This document shows positions 18,029 to 26,791 of a stretch of DNA of 64,000 nucleotides, in pieces. The stretch spans positions 4,947,501-5,011,500 of the forward strand of contig NZ_CP119422.1 of assembly GCF_030506285.1 (NCBI RefSeq). Direction: 5' to 3'. The notes beneath the pieces are model-generated. The model worked only from the letters and a program-made list of their open reading frames with translations. It was not told where the DNA came from and ran no database searches. Source of the DNA: Catalinimonas niigatensis. GTDB lineage: Bacteria; Bacteroidota; Bacteroidia; Cytophagales; Cyclobacteriaceae. The stretch's first letter is position 1. Each line of letters begins with the position of its first letter. Position numbers and translations under genes: made by a program.

Positions 18029-18784
18029 ATGACAGCAACAAGAAATAAAGTCGCTTTGGTTACAGGTGGTAGCCGTGGTTTAGGAGAAAATATGGCGATC
18101 AGCCTTGCCCATAAGGGAATAGATGTGGTACTTACCTACAACAGCAACAAAGATAAAGCAGAGAAAGTAGTAGGAGAAATTCAATCACTTGGACAGCAAG
18201 CCAGGGCTTTTCAGTTAGATGCCAGCAATGTTCAGGAATTTGATGCCTTCTTCAACCAGATGACAGCCTATCTGGAAGAGCAGAGGGGTAGTAAAAACTT
18301 TGATTTCCTGATCAACAATGCGGGTACTGCACTTTATGCACCCTTTGCCGAAACTACGGAAGCACAGTTTGATGAAGCGCTGAATATCCATTACAAAGGG
18401 GTGTTTTTCTTCACGCAAAAAGCGCTTGTCTTCCTCAATGATGGTGGACGTATTATCAATATTTCCTCAGGACTAGCACGCTTCGCTATTCCGGGCTCTT
18501 CTGCCTATGGTGCTATTGAAGTGCTTACCAGATATCTGGCAAAAGAATTAGGTTCAAGAGGCATTGCTGCGAATGTAGTGGCGCCGGGGGCCATAGAAAC
18601 AGATTTTGGCGGTGGCAGAGTAAGGGACAATCAGGATATGAATGAGATGGTAGCAGGCATTACTGCCTTGGGTCGTGCCGGTGTACCGGATGATATCGGT
18701 GGAGTGGTTGCATTTTTATGTACAGAGGAGGCTCGCTGGATCAATGGACAGCGTATTGAAGTTTCAGGCGGAATGAATCTTTAA
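18029..18784 (+). CDS. SDR-family oxidoreductase lacking the catalytic Lys
   Basis: The 251-residue protein has a classical short-chain dehydrogenase fold: NAD(P) glycine motif TGGSRGLG (12-19), NNAG (96-99), catalytic Ser147 in NISSG and Tyr160. In this family Tyr is followed by three residues and Lys. Here the sequence is SAYGAIEVLTRYLAKELG, so Glu stands at the Lys position. Compared with FabG-type proteins the distance from Tyr to the helix end is exactly four residues shorter, which points to an in-frame 12-bp deletion that removed the Lys. The rest, including VVAPGAIETDF and the C-terminal WINGQRIEVSGG, is intact. It may be inactive, or keep only cofactor binding. It follows the AraC gene and shares its operator-like motif. 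Confidence 0.93.
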   Translation: MTATRNKVALVTGGSRGLGENMAISLAHKGIDVVLTYNSNKDKAEKVVGEIQSLGQQARAFQLDASNVQEFDAFFNQMTAYLEEQRGSKNFDFLINNAGTALYAPFAETTEAQFDEALNIHYKGVFFFTQKALVFLNDGGRIINISSGLARFAIPGSSAYGAIEVLTRYLAKELGSRGIAANVVAPGAIETDFGGGRVRDNQDMNEMVAGITALGRAGVPDDIGGVVAFLCTEEARWINGQRIEVSGGMNL

Positions 18785-18873
18785 GGAATCTGCCAGTACA
18801 AAGAAACTGCTGTCGGCAGGTAATCAATTCAATAGCGGGTAATATGATCCACGGAATTTCAATTTAAAAATGA

Positions 18874-18913
18874 CAGTAGCGGTCTGGAAGTCCAGGGCTT
18901 CAGGCCGTTACTG
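18874..18913. terminator. Long hairpin after the SDR gene
   Basis: CAGTAGCGGTCTGGAAG can pair with CTTCAGGCCGTTACTG through about 16 pairs including G-U, 90 bp after the SDR stop and 120 bp before the stop of the convergent gene. No T run follows directly, so it is a possible terminator or folded 3' end only. Confidence 0.35.
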
Positions 18914-19033
18914 CCTTTATACTCCATGAGTTTTGGTATCAGAGCTTCCGCAGGCCTGGTATTGACAGGCTTTAGCAACCATCGCACCTGAGCCGAAGAA
19001 TATCTTAACAAAATTCACCCTGCTGTAGCGGAC

Positions 19034-19633
19034 CTACTCCTGTGCAGGCGGACTAATCATGATATGGGCGCGGTGAGTACCGGGGTCCATAATCCAGGGG
19101 CCGCCCGGTATAATGGGGCTTTCCGGCAAGCCGGTAGATTCGGCAGTAGCAAAAGGAATATAGACCACATAGCGGTAATTGGCATTGTCTACCTCACCGC
19201 TTTGTGCATTGAACTTTCCTTCTTTACCGGAAAGAATATGTAGCGTAGTGGGCGCCTCCGGCATGGACAGCTTGCCTGACTTTGCTTCTTCTTCCCGGAT
19301 GTCAAAGACTTCCTGAGGAGACTTGCCTTCGGCTTTGAGCACACGGCCCCGCGCCATGAAAGGTTCCAGGTCTTTGTGGTAACAGGCAGTGCTAAAACCC
19401 GGTGAATCAGGATCATCACCCAGGCAAACCATATTGTTAGAGCCTTCTCTGAGGGTAACGACCTTTCCTTCGGCATCAAAACCTAGTACGGTGGCTTCCG
19501 CTCTTTTATCTTCGGGCGCCGCCATCACGGCAGCCTGTATCTGTTGTTCTTTATTGGGAATATCCTGGGCATGCGTGCGATAGGAGAGGGTGATCAGACA
19601 AATCAGGAGTGTAGCAATAAGTGGTAGTCGCAT
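19034..19633 (-). CDS. Hypothetical exported protein
   Basis: The 199 residues begin with a clear Sec signal peptide (RLPLIATLLICLITLSYRTHAQD, cleavage near residue 23). The mature part has EATVLGFDAEGKVVTLREGSNNMVCL, a CLGDDPDSPGFSTACYHKDLEPF segment with two Cys, and a distinctive end: GGPWIMDPGTHRAHIMI. I know this pattern from unannotated exported proteins but not a function. It is divergent from the GH140-like gene (137 bp between starts), so the two may share a control region; a link to glycan use is only suggested by position. Confidence 0.75.
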   Translation of the reverse strand: MRLPLIATLLICLITLSYRTHAQDIPNKEQQIQAAVMAAPEDKRAEATVLGFDAEGKVVTLREGSNNMVCLGDDPDSPGFSTACYHKDLEPFMARGRVLKAEGKSPQEVFDIREEEAKSGKLSMPEAPTTLHILSGKEGKFNAQSGEVDNANYRYVVYIPFATAESTGLPESPIIPGGPWIMDPGTHRAHIMISPPAQE

Positions 19634-19770
19634 TATGAAAAAGTTTAAAAGCTTAATTTTTTTCTAATTTAACAATTGCCGAAGAGTTCGCTATTGATTA
19701 TCCAGACTTTTTATCATCACTAAGGTTTGCTGACTTAAGCATAAGCTTTTATATTCACTCAAAAACTACC

Positions 19771-21174
19771 ATGCAACAACCGACTTTGAAGAGCATCATA
19801 GGGATGCTTATTTTACTGATTTGTACATCTTCCCTCTTTGCGCAGCAAACGCCCGGACTTACAGTCAGCGACAACGGGCGCTATCTGATGTACGAAGATG
19901 GCAGACCTTTCTTCTACATGGGAGATACCGCCTGGGAGTTATTCCATAGGCTGGATCGGGAAGAAGCCGATCAGTATCTGGAAAACCGTGCCGCAAAAGG
20001 CTTCACCGTCATCCAGGCAGTAGTGCTGGCACAACTGGGCGGATTGAACGTGCCCAATGCCTATGGTGCCAAACCTTTAAAGAATAATGATCCGGCACAG
20101 CCCAATGAAGCCTACTTTGAACATGTGGATCACATCGTCAGCAAAGCTGCCTCGCTGGGCATGTTTGTCGGCATGTTGCCTAGTTGGGGTGACAAATGGA
20201 AGCAGAATGAAGGGGGAGAGTCCGGGATATTTACCGTGAAAAATGCCCGCCAGTACGGGGAGTATTTGGGAGAACGCTATAAGGATCAGCCCGTCATCTG
20301 GATATTGGGCGGTGACCAGAATATCAAGACAGATGAAGAAGCGGCAATCATAGAAGCGATGGCGCTGGGCTTGAGAGAGGGAGACAATGGCGCACATCTC
20401 ATCACCTATCATCCCCGGGGACCGGGCATGTCGTCTGACTTCTTTCACGAAGTCGACTGGCTGGATTTTAATATGTTCCAATCTTCCCACGGTGCCCGCG
20501 ATCATGACAATGGGCTTTTTACCAGACATGATTACCAGTTAAAGCCTGCCAAACCCACCCTGGATGGTGAGCCTCGCTATGAGAATATTATGGTAGGTTT
20601 TTATAACCAGAATGATCCCAAGCATCTGCGCTTTGACGACTACGATGCCCGGCAGGCAGCCTATTTTTCGCTGCTGGAAGGAGCCTGCGGCCATACTTAC
20701 GGGCACAACAGCATCTGGCAGATGTGGGCGCCCGGGCGCGACCCCGTCATCGGTGCCAATGTGCCCTGGTACGATGCCATGGATCATGCCGGTAGCTTTC
20801 AGATGAAGCATGTACGTCATTTGTTTGAGTCCCGCCCTTTTACTTTACTCGCTCCCGACAGTGCTTTTGTGCTGGATGGTCCTGAGACGGGAGGAGCCAA
20901 GATCAAAGCTTTGGTGGCTAGTGATAGCTCTTTTGCATTTGTCTATTCGCCCCGGGGAGAACATTTTACGGTAGACCTCTCTCAAATCCAGTCGCGTTCT
21001 GTCAGAGCAGCCTGGTATGATCCCCGCTATGGTATCACGGATTTCATTCACACCGGAGACAATACTGGTATGCAGACGTTTACCCCGCCCAGCAGGGGAA
21101 GGGGGCAGGACTGGATACTGATTCTGGATGATGCTACAAGAAATTTTCCAGTGCCGGGTCAGGACAGTGAATAA
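19771..21174 (+). CDS. Exported GH140-like glycoside hydrolase (apiosidase-like DUF4038)
   Basis: A 467-residue protein with signal peptide ending in LFAQQ (about residue 25). The barrel starts with LTVSDNGRYLMYEDGRPFFYMGDTAWELFHRLDREEADQYL, which is the DUF4038/apiosidase-like pattern. ILGGDQN (about 175-182) and LDGEPRYEN (about 267-275) hold the Asp and Glu that act as acid/base and nucleophile in the characterised GH140 apiosidase. A C-terminal beta domain (about 380-467) resembles the putative collagen-binding domain that accompanies this family. By family it would act on the side chain of pectic rhamnogalacturonan II or a related glycoside, but many relatives are untested. No other pectin gene is nearby. 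Confidence 0.9.
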   Translation: MQQPTLKSIIGMLILLICTSSLFAQQTPGLTVSDNGRYLMYEDGRPFFYMGDTAWELFHRLDREEADQYLENRAAKGFTVIQAVVLAQLGGLNVPNAYGAKPLKNNDPAQPNEAYFEHVDHIVSKAASLGMFVGMLPSWGDKWKQNEGGESGIFTVKNARQYGEYLGERYKDQPVIWILGGDQNIKTDEEAAIIEAMALGLREGDNGAHLITYHPRGPGMSSDFFHEVDWLDFNMFQSSHGARDHDNGLFTRHDYQLKPAKPTLDGEPRYENIMVGFYNQNDPKHLRFDDYDARQAAYFSLLEGACGHTYGHNSIWQMWAPGRDPVIGANVPWYDAMDHAGSFQMKHVRHLFESRPFTLLAPDSAFVLDGPETGGAKIKALVASDSSFAFVYSPRGEHFTVDLSQIQSRSVRAAWYDPRYGITDFIHTGDNTGMQTFTPPSRGRGQDWILILDDATRNFPVPGQDSE

Positions 21175-21273
21175 AGCTTAATTTGAGATCAGGCCACGAT
21201 GAACTGTGGTAGAGAGGTAAGTATCAATAACCAGAGGCTGCAGTTAAAAAAAATGCACTCTCTGATTGAGCTG

Positions 21274-21759
21274 CTATTTGGGATTGGGAAGCAGAATTTC
21301 TCCTTCGTGGGCCAGTTTTTCCAGTTGATGAATTTTGCTCCAGGAACCGCTGATCTGAATAGATTTTTTCTTTTCCTTTAGATGTAAAAAGCCTCTGCCC
21401 AGCAAGTAATTCCAGATAAAAAAAGGGGAACGAAACCTGATTTCCTTTGGTAAATCCTGCTTGATCCGATAGCCTTGCAACTGGAGTGCCTGCACCAGCC
21501 GCTGTCTTATTGTTCCGGGCTCTGACAGATGCGTGAAGTAGAGATGGGCTTTGCGTGAGGATCGGGTAATCCCCAGGCTAAAAATGAAAGGGATCAGCAA
21601 AAGGTTAAGCCAACGAAGAAAAGGAATGCTTGGCCACTGACTTTCCGGGAGCGAGAGATCGGGAGCAATGGCTACAGAAAAATAAAGTACAAAGAGGAGA
21701 AGATACACCCCTATGGCCTTTTTGAGAGAATATGGTTCTTTTTCAACTTTGATTTGCAT
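21274..21759 (-). CDS. Hypothetical protein with two membrane segments
   Basis: A 161-residue protein. Two hydrophobic segments near residues 15-31 and 46-62 form a hairpin in the membrane. The remaining soluble domain (about 70-161) contains YFTHLSEPGTIRQRLVQALQLQGYRI and SPFFIWNYLLGRGFLHLKEKKKSIQISG. No motif allows a functional call. It is convergent with the GH140-like gene and divergent from the MFS gene, so it is a single-gene unit. Codon use looks like its neighbours. Confidence 0.65.
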   Translation of the reverse strand: MQIKVEKEPYSLKKAIGVYLLLFVLYFSVAIAPDLSLPESQWPSIPFLRWLNLLLIPFIFSLGITRSSRKAHLYFTHLSEPGTIRQRLVQALQLQGYRIKQDLPKEIRFRSPFFIWNYLLGRGFLHLKEKKKSIQISGSWSKIHQLEKLAHEGEILLPNPK

Positions 21760-22005
21760 CTACCTGACCTTATTTCTTCAAGGAAATTCGCAGCATATTT
21801 TATAATGGATGAATAGCTTTATGTTGTTGGGTACACCATTAACAGCGGGATCATAAACCTTTTGGGCTGATTGAAAAATACTTCATTTCTTCTGCAAAAA
21901 GAACTGAACCCTGCTCTTCTTTTCCAGTTAGGTATTACTAATGCTAAATCTGCAATGCGTTTCCTCATCAGAGCAAAAGTAAATTTAAGAGACCAAATCT
22001 AATAA

Positions 22006-23196
22006 ATGAATAAAATTACCACGAAAGCTACCTTGCTGCTGGCAGCTACCATGACAGTAATGGCCGGAGCCATCATTGCCCCTTCTTTACCGCAGATTGC
22101 CGAAGTGTTTGAGAATATTCCTCGTATAGATCTGCTTACCAAACTGGTGCTTACCTTACCGGCGCTCTTTATTGCCATATTTTCACCCATTGCCGGAAAA
22201 ATAGCCGACAGCCTGGGACGTTTGCCCCTGCTAATGGGAAGTTTGCTGCTCTATGCGCTAGGTGGCGCAGCGGCCTATCTGCTCAATGATGTGTACCTTA
22301 TCCTGGTCAGCCGGGCGGTTTTAGGCATCTCAGTTGCCGGAGTGATGACTGCAACAGTCACTTTGGCAGGGGATTATTTTCAGGGAAAGGAAAGAGAATC
22401 TTTTATCGGAATTCAGAGTGCTTTTATGGCACTGGGAGGTGTAGTATTTGTCATAGTAGGGGGCTTGCTGGCTGATCTTTCCTGGCGAGCACCTTTCCTG
22501 ATTTACCTGCTTTCCCTGCTTTCCCTGCCCATTCTCCTACTTGCCTGGTGGGTGTTGAAAGAGCCCGCACGCATGCCCTCTAAGCCAGCCAACGACACGC
22601 AGGAGCGGTCTTCAGCCACCGCATTACCGGGTATCGTCTGGCTCATTTACGCCAGTGTATTTACAGGAATGATTCTCTTTTATATGATTCCGGTGCAAAT
22701 TCCTTTTTTGCTGAAAGAATTAGGAGTCGTAGAAAATACTTTGTCGGGAGTAGCAATTGGGACAGGAACCTTTTTCGCGGCAGTGGCTTCTCTCTCTTAC
22801 CGTAAACTTGCGCAGAAAATGAGTTTTCAAACCTTCTTTGCACTGGCCTATCTGCTTATCGCTGTGGGCTATGGTCTGATTTCTATTTCAGAAAGTTTTA
22901 CTACACTTTTGATGAGCCTGGGCATCAGTGGGCTGGGTTTAGGTTTGTTGATTCCCAACACCAACATCTGGCTGTTGTCCATCCTCCCAGAAAAAGTCCG
23001 GGGTTTTGGGATGGGGCTTTCCGGAGCTTTTCTTTTTATAGGCCAGTTTTTTTCGCCCATTGCAGTAAAACCGTTGGTAGATGCCTTTTCTCTCTCTGCG
23101 GCTTTTGGATATGCTGTCATACTTGCTTTATTGCTAAGCGTATTGTTTACCACCTTGCATTTTCGTAAAAAGCATAAGAAACATCAAATGGTATAA
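22006..23196 (+). CDS. MFS transporter
   Basis: A 396-residue protein with about twelve hydrophobic segments. Motif A of the major facilitator superfamily is present between segments 2 and 3 as GKIADSLGRLPLL (about 65-77), and segment 5 has GIQSAFMALGGVVFVIVGGLL in the drug-exporter style (motif C-like). This places it among efflux-type MFS carriers in the inner membrane, driven by protons. The substrate is not predictable. A DUF5996 gene starts 17 bp after its stop, so the two are probably one transcript. The gene has its own upstream gap of about 250 bp for a promoter. Confidence 0.92.
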   Translation: MNKITTKATLLLAATMTVMAGAIIAPSLPQIAEVFENIPRIDLLTKLVLTLPALFIAIFSPIAGKIADSLGRLPLLMGSLLLYALGGAAAYLLNDVYLILVSRAVLGISVAGVMTATVTLAGDYFQGKERESFIGIQSAFMALGGVVFVIVGGLLADLSWRAPFLIYLLSLLSLPILLLAWWVLKEPARMPSKPANDTQERSSATALPGIVWLIYASVFTGMILFYMIPVQIPFLLKELGVVENTLSGVAIGTGTFFAAVASLSYRKLAQKMSFQTFFALAYLLIAVGYGLISISESFTTLLMSLGISGLGLGLLIPNTNIWLLSILPEKVRGFGMGLSGAFLFIGQFFSPIAVKPLVDAFSLSAAFGYAVILALLLSVLFTTLHFRKKHKKHQMV

Positions 23197-23213
23197 ACTA
23201 AATTCAAACCCCT

Positions 23214-24146
23214 ATGCGATACACTGCCCCCCAACCTGAATTACCCTCCCTGCCCCTGGAGGCCTGGGAAGAAAGCAAAATGACCCTGCATCTGATCCTG
23301 CAGATCATTGGAAAGATCAAACTGAAACTGATGCCCCGCAAAAACCACTGGTGGTACATTACAGAACATATGAGCGCTACCGGATTTAGCACCCTAAGTA
23401 TTCCCTATGGTCAGGAGATGTTTGAAATCAGGCTCAACCTCAAAGACAGCCGGGTAGAGATCATCAGCAGTTGGGCAGAGGAAGTGCAGATAATGCTACA
23501 GAATGGTATGAGTGTAGGAAACTTTTATAAACAAATCTGCCAGCGATTGAATGAAATAGGAGTAGAAGTGGATATCATTGCCAGGCCCTTTGACCTGCCC
23601 ATCAAAGAAAGCTTTGACAAGATTGAACAGTATCATCATTGGGATATTGAATATATCCAGCGGTTTTGGAAGATCATGCGCTGGGTGGATGGGGTACTCA
23701 AGGAGTTTAGTGGGCGTTTCTACGGAAAGACCTGCCCGGTACATCTCTACTGGCACCATATGGATCTGACAGTCACCCGCTTTTCCGGAGAGAAAGCTCC
23801 GCCTATGCCTGCCACTGCTTCGGTGGTGGAAAAGGATGCATATTCTCATGAGGTGATCAGTTTTGGCTTCTGGGCGGGAGATGACAATACCCCGGCCCCG
23901 GCTTTTTATGCGTATACCTATCCTTCTCCACAGGGATTGGACGAGGAGAAGCTTAGCCCTTCTTCGGCCAAATGGATAGATGCCAATGGCTCCCCTATGG
24001 CGCTACTGATGTACGATGACCTGCGTCAGATGGATGATCCCAGAGAAGCCCTGCTTGGTTTTCTGGAAAGTGCTTATCAGGCAGGCGCTAAGCGAGCCTA
24101 TTGGAATACAGAACACTTATCGGTGCCAACCCTAGATAAAATGTAG
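23214..24146 (+). CDS. DUF5996 family protein
   Basis: The 310 residues match DUF5996 by several blocks: LEAWEESKMTLHLILQIIGKIKL at the start (about 15-37), KNHWWYITEHMSATGFST, then PVHLYWHHMDLTVTRFSG (about 175-192), SHEVISFGFWAGDD (about 210-223), PAFYAYTYPSPQGL, and the C-terminal LGFLESAYQAGAKRAYWN. The protein is soluble with no signal. No activity is known for the family; the many conserved His and Trp residues suggest a binding or catalytic site. It follows the MFS gene closely and probably shares its promoter. Confidence 0.9.
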   Translation: MRYTAPQPELPSLPLEAWEESKMTLHLILQIIGKIKLKLMPRKNHWWYITEHMSATGFSTLSIPYGQEMFEIRLNLKDSRVEIISSWAEEVQIMLQNGMSVGNFYKQICQRLNEIGVEVDIIARPFDLPIKESFDKIEQYHHWDIEYIQRFWKIMRWVDGVLKEFSGRFYGKTCPVHLYWHHMDLTVTRFSGEKAPPMPATASVVEKDAYSHEVISFGFWAGDDNTPAPAFYAYTYPSPQGLDEEKLSPSSAKWIDANGSPMALLMYDDLRQMDDPREALLGFLESAYQAGAKRAYWNTEHLSVPTLDKM

Positions 24147-24367
24147 AGAAGCTCAGTAGGCTGTATTCTGCAATAGAAGCTTTTCATGATAGGTATTCAT
24201 AGGCTTGCTAGCTTAGAATGTTTTTTTGCCTTTAGTCACTTCTGGAAGCAAAAAAGTTTCTACCCTTGCCAGGTCTTCTGGTAAGTTGTTGGAGAGCGCA
24301 TGTTAAAATGTATGCATGTATGTAGATGGAAAATATGGCAGACTACTAAAATGGTGTGATTTCCAGG

Positions 24368-24538
24368 TTACAGAATTCCTTTTATCTTAAAGTAAGTCAT
24401 GGTTACCATGATAATAAGTCCGTCAAGGACCTGATCTACAAGAGAAGTTGTGGTTACAAAATCAAATACAAAGCCCAAGAACACGATGAGCATAAATATA
24501 TTCATCTCATCTCCGATTATATTTTTAATAGACTGCAT
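24368..24538 (-). CDS. Small membrane protein, 56 residues
   Basis: I found this ORF by translating the minus strand: ATG at 24538, TAA at 24368. The product begins MQSIKNIIGDEMNIF and has two hydrophobic stretches (about 14-28 and 37-50) separated by a short Thr/Ser/Asp turn, ending in YFKIKGIL. Its hydrophobic periodicity is much more protein-like than the overlapping plus-strand frame. No family was recognised. A perfect 14-bp inverted repeat lies about 30-70 bp upstream of the start and may be its operator or the terminator of the gene further up. Short length keeps confidence moderate. Confidence 0.5.
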   Translation of the reverse strand: MQSIKNIIGDEMNIFMLIVFLGFVFDFVTTTSLVDQVLDGLIIMVTMTYFKIKGIL

Positions 24539-24568
24539 AGCCAAACAAATTAATCTATAGGTGGGGGA

Positions 24569-24608
24569 TTTTATTTACAGCTGACAAATGTAATAGCTGT
24601 AAATAAAA
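24569..24608. promoter_or_regulatory. 14-bp perfect inverted repeat
   Basis: TTTTATTTACAGCT (24569-24582) and AGCTGTAAATAAAA (24595-24608) pair perfectly around a 12-nt loop. It is flanked by A/T runs on both sides, so it could be a bidirectional terminator, or a dyad operator upstream of the small membrane gene. Confidence 0.4.
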
Positions 24609-24701
24609 GTAAAAGTTTTACCTACTGTAATTTCTTACATCTTATATGCCAAACCTGACTGTGGACATTGAAAATCAATCGTTTGTCTTAATAATTTGGC
24701 A

Positions 24702-25046
24702 TTATTCAATCGGTTCGGTCAGAATACTCAGCACGGTGTGTATCCCTTCTTCAAAATTGCCCGACCGCAGGTTTTCATTGGGGCTGTGTTGATTGTTATC
24801 GGCGTTGACAGTGGGTACGGTGACTGCCGGAACACCCAGCGTGATGACAAAGGGTGAGATGGGAATAGAGCCACCCGAAGTTCGGATACGGATGGGTGTT
24901 TCTTCAAAGACACGTTCCAAAGCAGCCGTCAACCAGTTTCCGATGGGTAAATCCATCTCAGTGCGGAAAGCGCCGTGGGAAAATTCAAGCTCAAAGATGA
25001 TGATGAGGAGTAACCTCATGACCGTAGCCTTGAATTCTTCACTCAA
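24702..25046 (-). pseudogene. C-terminal remnant of an M20-family peptidase
   Basis: The frame encodes 114 residues, starting at best with TTG. From about residue 26 on it matches the end of M20-type dipeptidases: FRTEMDLPIGNWLTAALE, IRTSGGSIPISPF, LGVPAVTVPTVNADNNQHSPNENLR and GIHTVLSILTEP. Full proteins have roughly 450-500 residues, with the catalytic domain first; that domain is absent here, as is any trace of it in the 80 bp upstream. The first 25 residues do not look like the family. It is therefore a 5'-truncated relic rather than a working gene. The motifs around NADNNQHSPNEN remain undamaged, so the loss may be fairly recent. Confidence 0.75.
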
Positions 25047-25129
25047 GCTACAAAGAAGAATTACGTACTACATACGCAATTGCATAAATTATTCAGGGGA
25101 AAGTACGCTGTTTTTAGTTTAAGCAATCT

Positions 25130-25402
25130 TCAGAACGAATGGACAGCGCTTTTCTGAGGATCAGGCTGCTCCGGTGGAATGGGTGGCGCCGGCTCTTCAG
25201 GCTGACGATTGGGATCAGGTTGTTCGGGAGGAGCAGGAGGAATCGGACGTTCAGGTCTATCCGGTCCCTTAGGATGTTCAGGTATTTCGGGGCCTTTGGG
25301 ATGTTCCGGAGGGGTAGGAGGCAGAGAAGGGTCAGGTGAATCCTGGCACACAAAAAAGATCCTTTCTGCACTAGCTGTCTTTTGCGCATTCATAGCCGTC
25401 AT
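25130..25402 (-). CDS. Small proline-rich low-complexity protein
   Basis: Ninety residues: a short head (MTAMNAQKTASAERIFFV) followed by about 65 residues dominated by Pro with Glu, Asp, Gln, Lys and Arg. PEHPKGP occurs twice and PPEQPDP twice, so the segment grew by small duplications. Such tails resemble flexible linkers or polyproline surface stretches; there is no signal peptide. Two other long frames cover the same DNA (a Gly-rich one on the plus strand), because Pro-rich and Gly-rich codons are complementary; I prefer this frame because it has the longer ORF with a Met start and charged spacing. It may be part of the same degraded region as the peptidase relic. Confidence 0.5.
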   Translation of the reverse strand: MTAMNAQKTASAERIFFVCQDSPDPSLPPTPPEHPKGPEIPEHPKGPDRPERPIPPAPPEQPDPNRQPEEPAPPIPPEQPDPQKSAVHSF

Positions 25403-25529
25403 CTTTAGAAATATTTAGATTAACCTGAAAGCGATGGATTCTGTTTTTATGATGGCAGACTATTGCATAGGATACCTGATTGTATTTTTGTCTGGCAGCG
25501 TTTATTATGCAGACGTATTGTATGCATAC

Positions 25530-26015
25530 TTATCTCCTCGCTGAGAGAATGACTGAAGCCGGATATTGAATATAATCTACCTGATGTCTGATCTTAAGGT
25601 TTTTATCAAAGTACAGCCAGATGGTAAAGCCTCCTGACCATTCCTGTTTTTCCCCATGCCAGTAAAATGGATTGAAATGCCCCCTTGCTACTACCAGGCT
25701 ATCCTGTGTTATAATGTCCTGTAATTCCAGGTGTTTCTGTGCGGGGTTCATCTTTTGAAAGTTGCTGTCCGGCCAGTTGTAGAACTTTTCAAAAGCGTCT
25801 ATTCCACGAGTACGTGTACTTAGTGCAACATCTGTAAAAGCAATATTGGGATGATAAAACGAGAGAAACTTATTCCAGTCTTTCCGTTGTTGATAAGTGG
25901 CAAAGTAATCAATGGCTTTACTTCTTATTTGCTGTTCAAACTTCTCTTCCTCACTTGGACCACAAGCAGTTAGCAAGATGATGATCAATGCAACGAATAA
26001 ACTTATATGTTTCAT
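25530..26015 (-). CDS. NTF2/SnoaL-like lipoprotein
   Basis: A 161-residue protein with a lipoprotein signal ending in LLTAC (Cys18). The mature domain has the pattern of NTF2-like SnoaL folds: an N-terminal helix (AIDYFATYQQRKDWNKFLSFYHPNIAFTDV), a GIDAFEKFYN helix, then beta strands with LVVARGHFNPFYWHGEKQEWSGGFTIWLYF and a closing strand, KIRHQVDYIQYP. Such proteins may bind or isomerise small molecules, or have no enzyme activity; here His and Asp residues line the expected pocket but no specific function follows. It lies alone between the proline-rich ORF and a divergent lipoprotein gene. Confidence 0.8.
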   Translation of the reverse strand: MKHISLFVALIIILLTACGPSEEEKFEQQIRSKAIDYFATYQQRKDWNKFLSFYHPNIAFTDVALSTRTRGIDAFEKFYNWPDSNFQKMNPAQKHLELQDIITQDSLVVARGHFNPFYWHGEKQEWSGGFTIWLYFDKNLKIRHQVDYIQYPASVILSARR

Positions 26016-26254
26016 ATCATCAAACGTTTTCGTGTATTTAACACACTTATTCCGGCAGTACGTTCATACTACCTCTTAAATTAAAGCATATGTCTTGCCA
26101 AACTTATCAGAACCCCCGGCTAGTCTTCTATCAGAATCCATTTAAACCGGTAATTACCGGGATATGATGTACCTTCAAAAAGCTTTTCCTTTTATTTTAA
26201 AGCATAAATTGTGTGGAAGGCACTACAACTTTCTTCCCTGAAGAAGTGTCTTTG

Positions 26255-26791
26255 ATGAAAAGCTTAAAAATGCGTAAATCCAATCCTCATTTTGTGGTTT
26301 GCTTCAACCGCTGGTTTGTGCCACTGATGTGCTTTGTTTTGTTTTTTTCCTGCCAGGATGATCTGGATGAAGAAGACCTGCGGGCTTTGATAACTGATAC
26401 TTGGTATTCGGAATCCGTGCTGGAAACTACGCCTCCGCTCATTTACAGAAATGAAACTACCTATCTTGAGGATGGCACCTTTACCAGAACGACCAAAGTG
26501 CTGGATGCTTCCCGGAACGTACTGGGATATGTATCTCTTCATGAAGGTTCTTATCGTATAGACGCTGATACCCTCATTGCCTTTGATACCGACTACTATG
26601 GGCTGAATAATGCAAGCTCATACCTTGACCTGGACGAACTCCAATTTGAAACCAACTTTGAGATTGAAAGTAAAACGCGCATTTCTTTCAATGCATACTA
26701 TTCATCCTTGACTTTGAATGTTATCTGCCCTTTATATTCCAGTGCTCTTTGCATAGACAAGATCACCATGGAAAGAGTGAGGATAAAGTGA
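26255..26791 (+). CDS. Hypothetical lipoprotein, lipocalin-like
   Basis: The open frame extends back to a GTG at 26213, but ATG at 26255 or 26270 gives a normal signal that ends in LFFSCQDD (lipobox Cys). About 178 residues. The mature part begins with an acidic stretch and DTWYSESVLETTPPLIYRNETTYLEDGTFTRTTKV, then SYRIDADTLIAFDTDYYG. The 'G/D-x-W ... T-x-x-x-G-x-F-x-x-x' pattern followed by repeated strands is typical of lipocalin-like proteins of Bacteroidota, although sequence identity is weak. Two late Cys residues (CPLYSSALC) may form a disulfide. Function unknown. Confidence 0.7.
   Translation: MKSLKMRKSNPHFVVCFNRWFVPLMCFVLFFSCQDDLDEEDLRALITDTWYSESVLETTPPLIYRNETTYLEDGTFTRTTKVLDASRNVLGYVSLHEGSYRIDADTLIAFDTDYYGLNNASSYLDLDELQFETNFEIESKTRISFNAYYSSLTLNVICPLYSSALCIDKITMERVRIK

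Noticed and set aside
24356-24553. 65-residue plus-strand ORF with GTG start
   Set aside because: Opposes the more protein-like 56-residue membrane frame on the minus strand and has no recognisable pattern.
25209-25418. Gly-rich plus-strand ORF
   Set aside because: Complement of the proline-rich minus-strand frame; Gly and Pro codons mirror each other.
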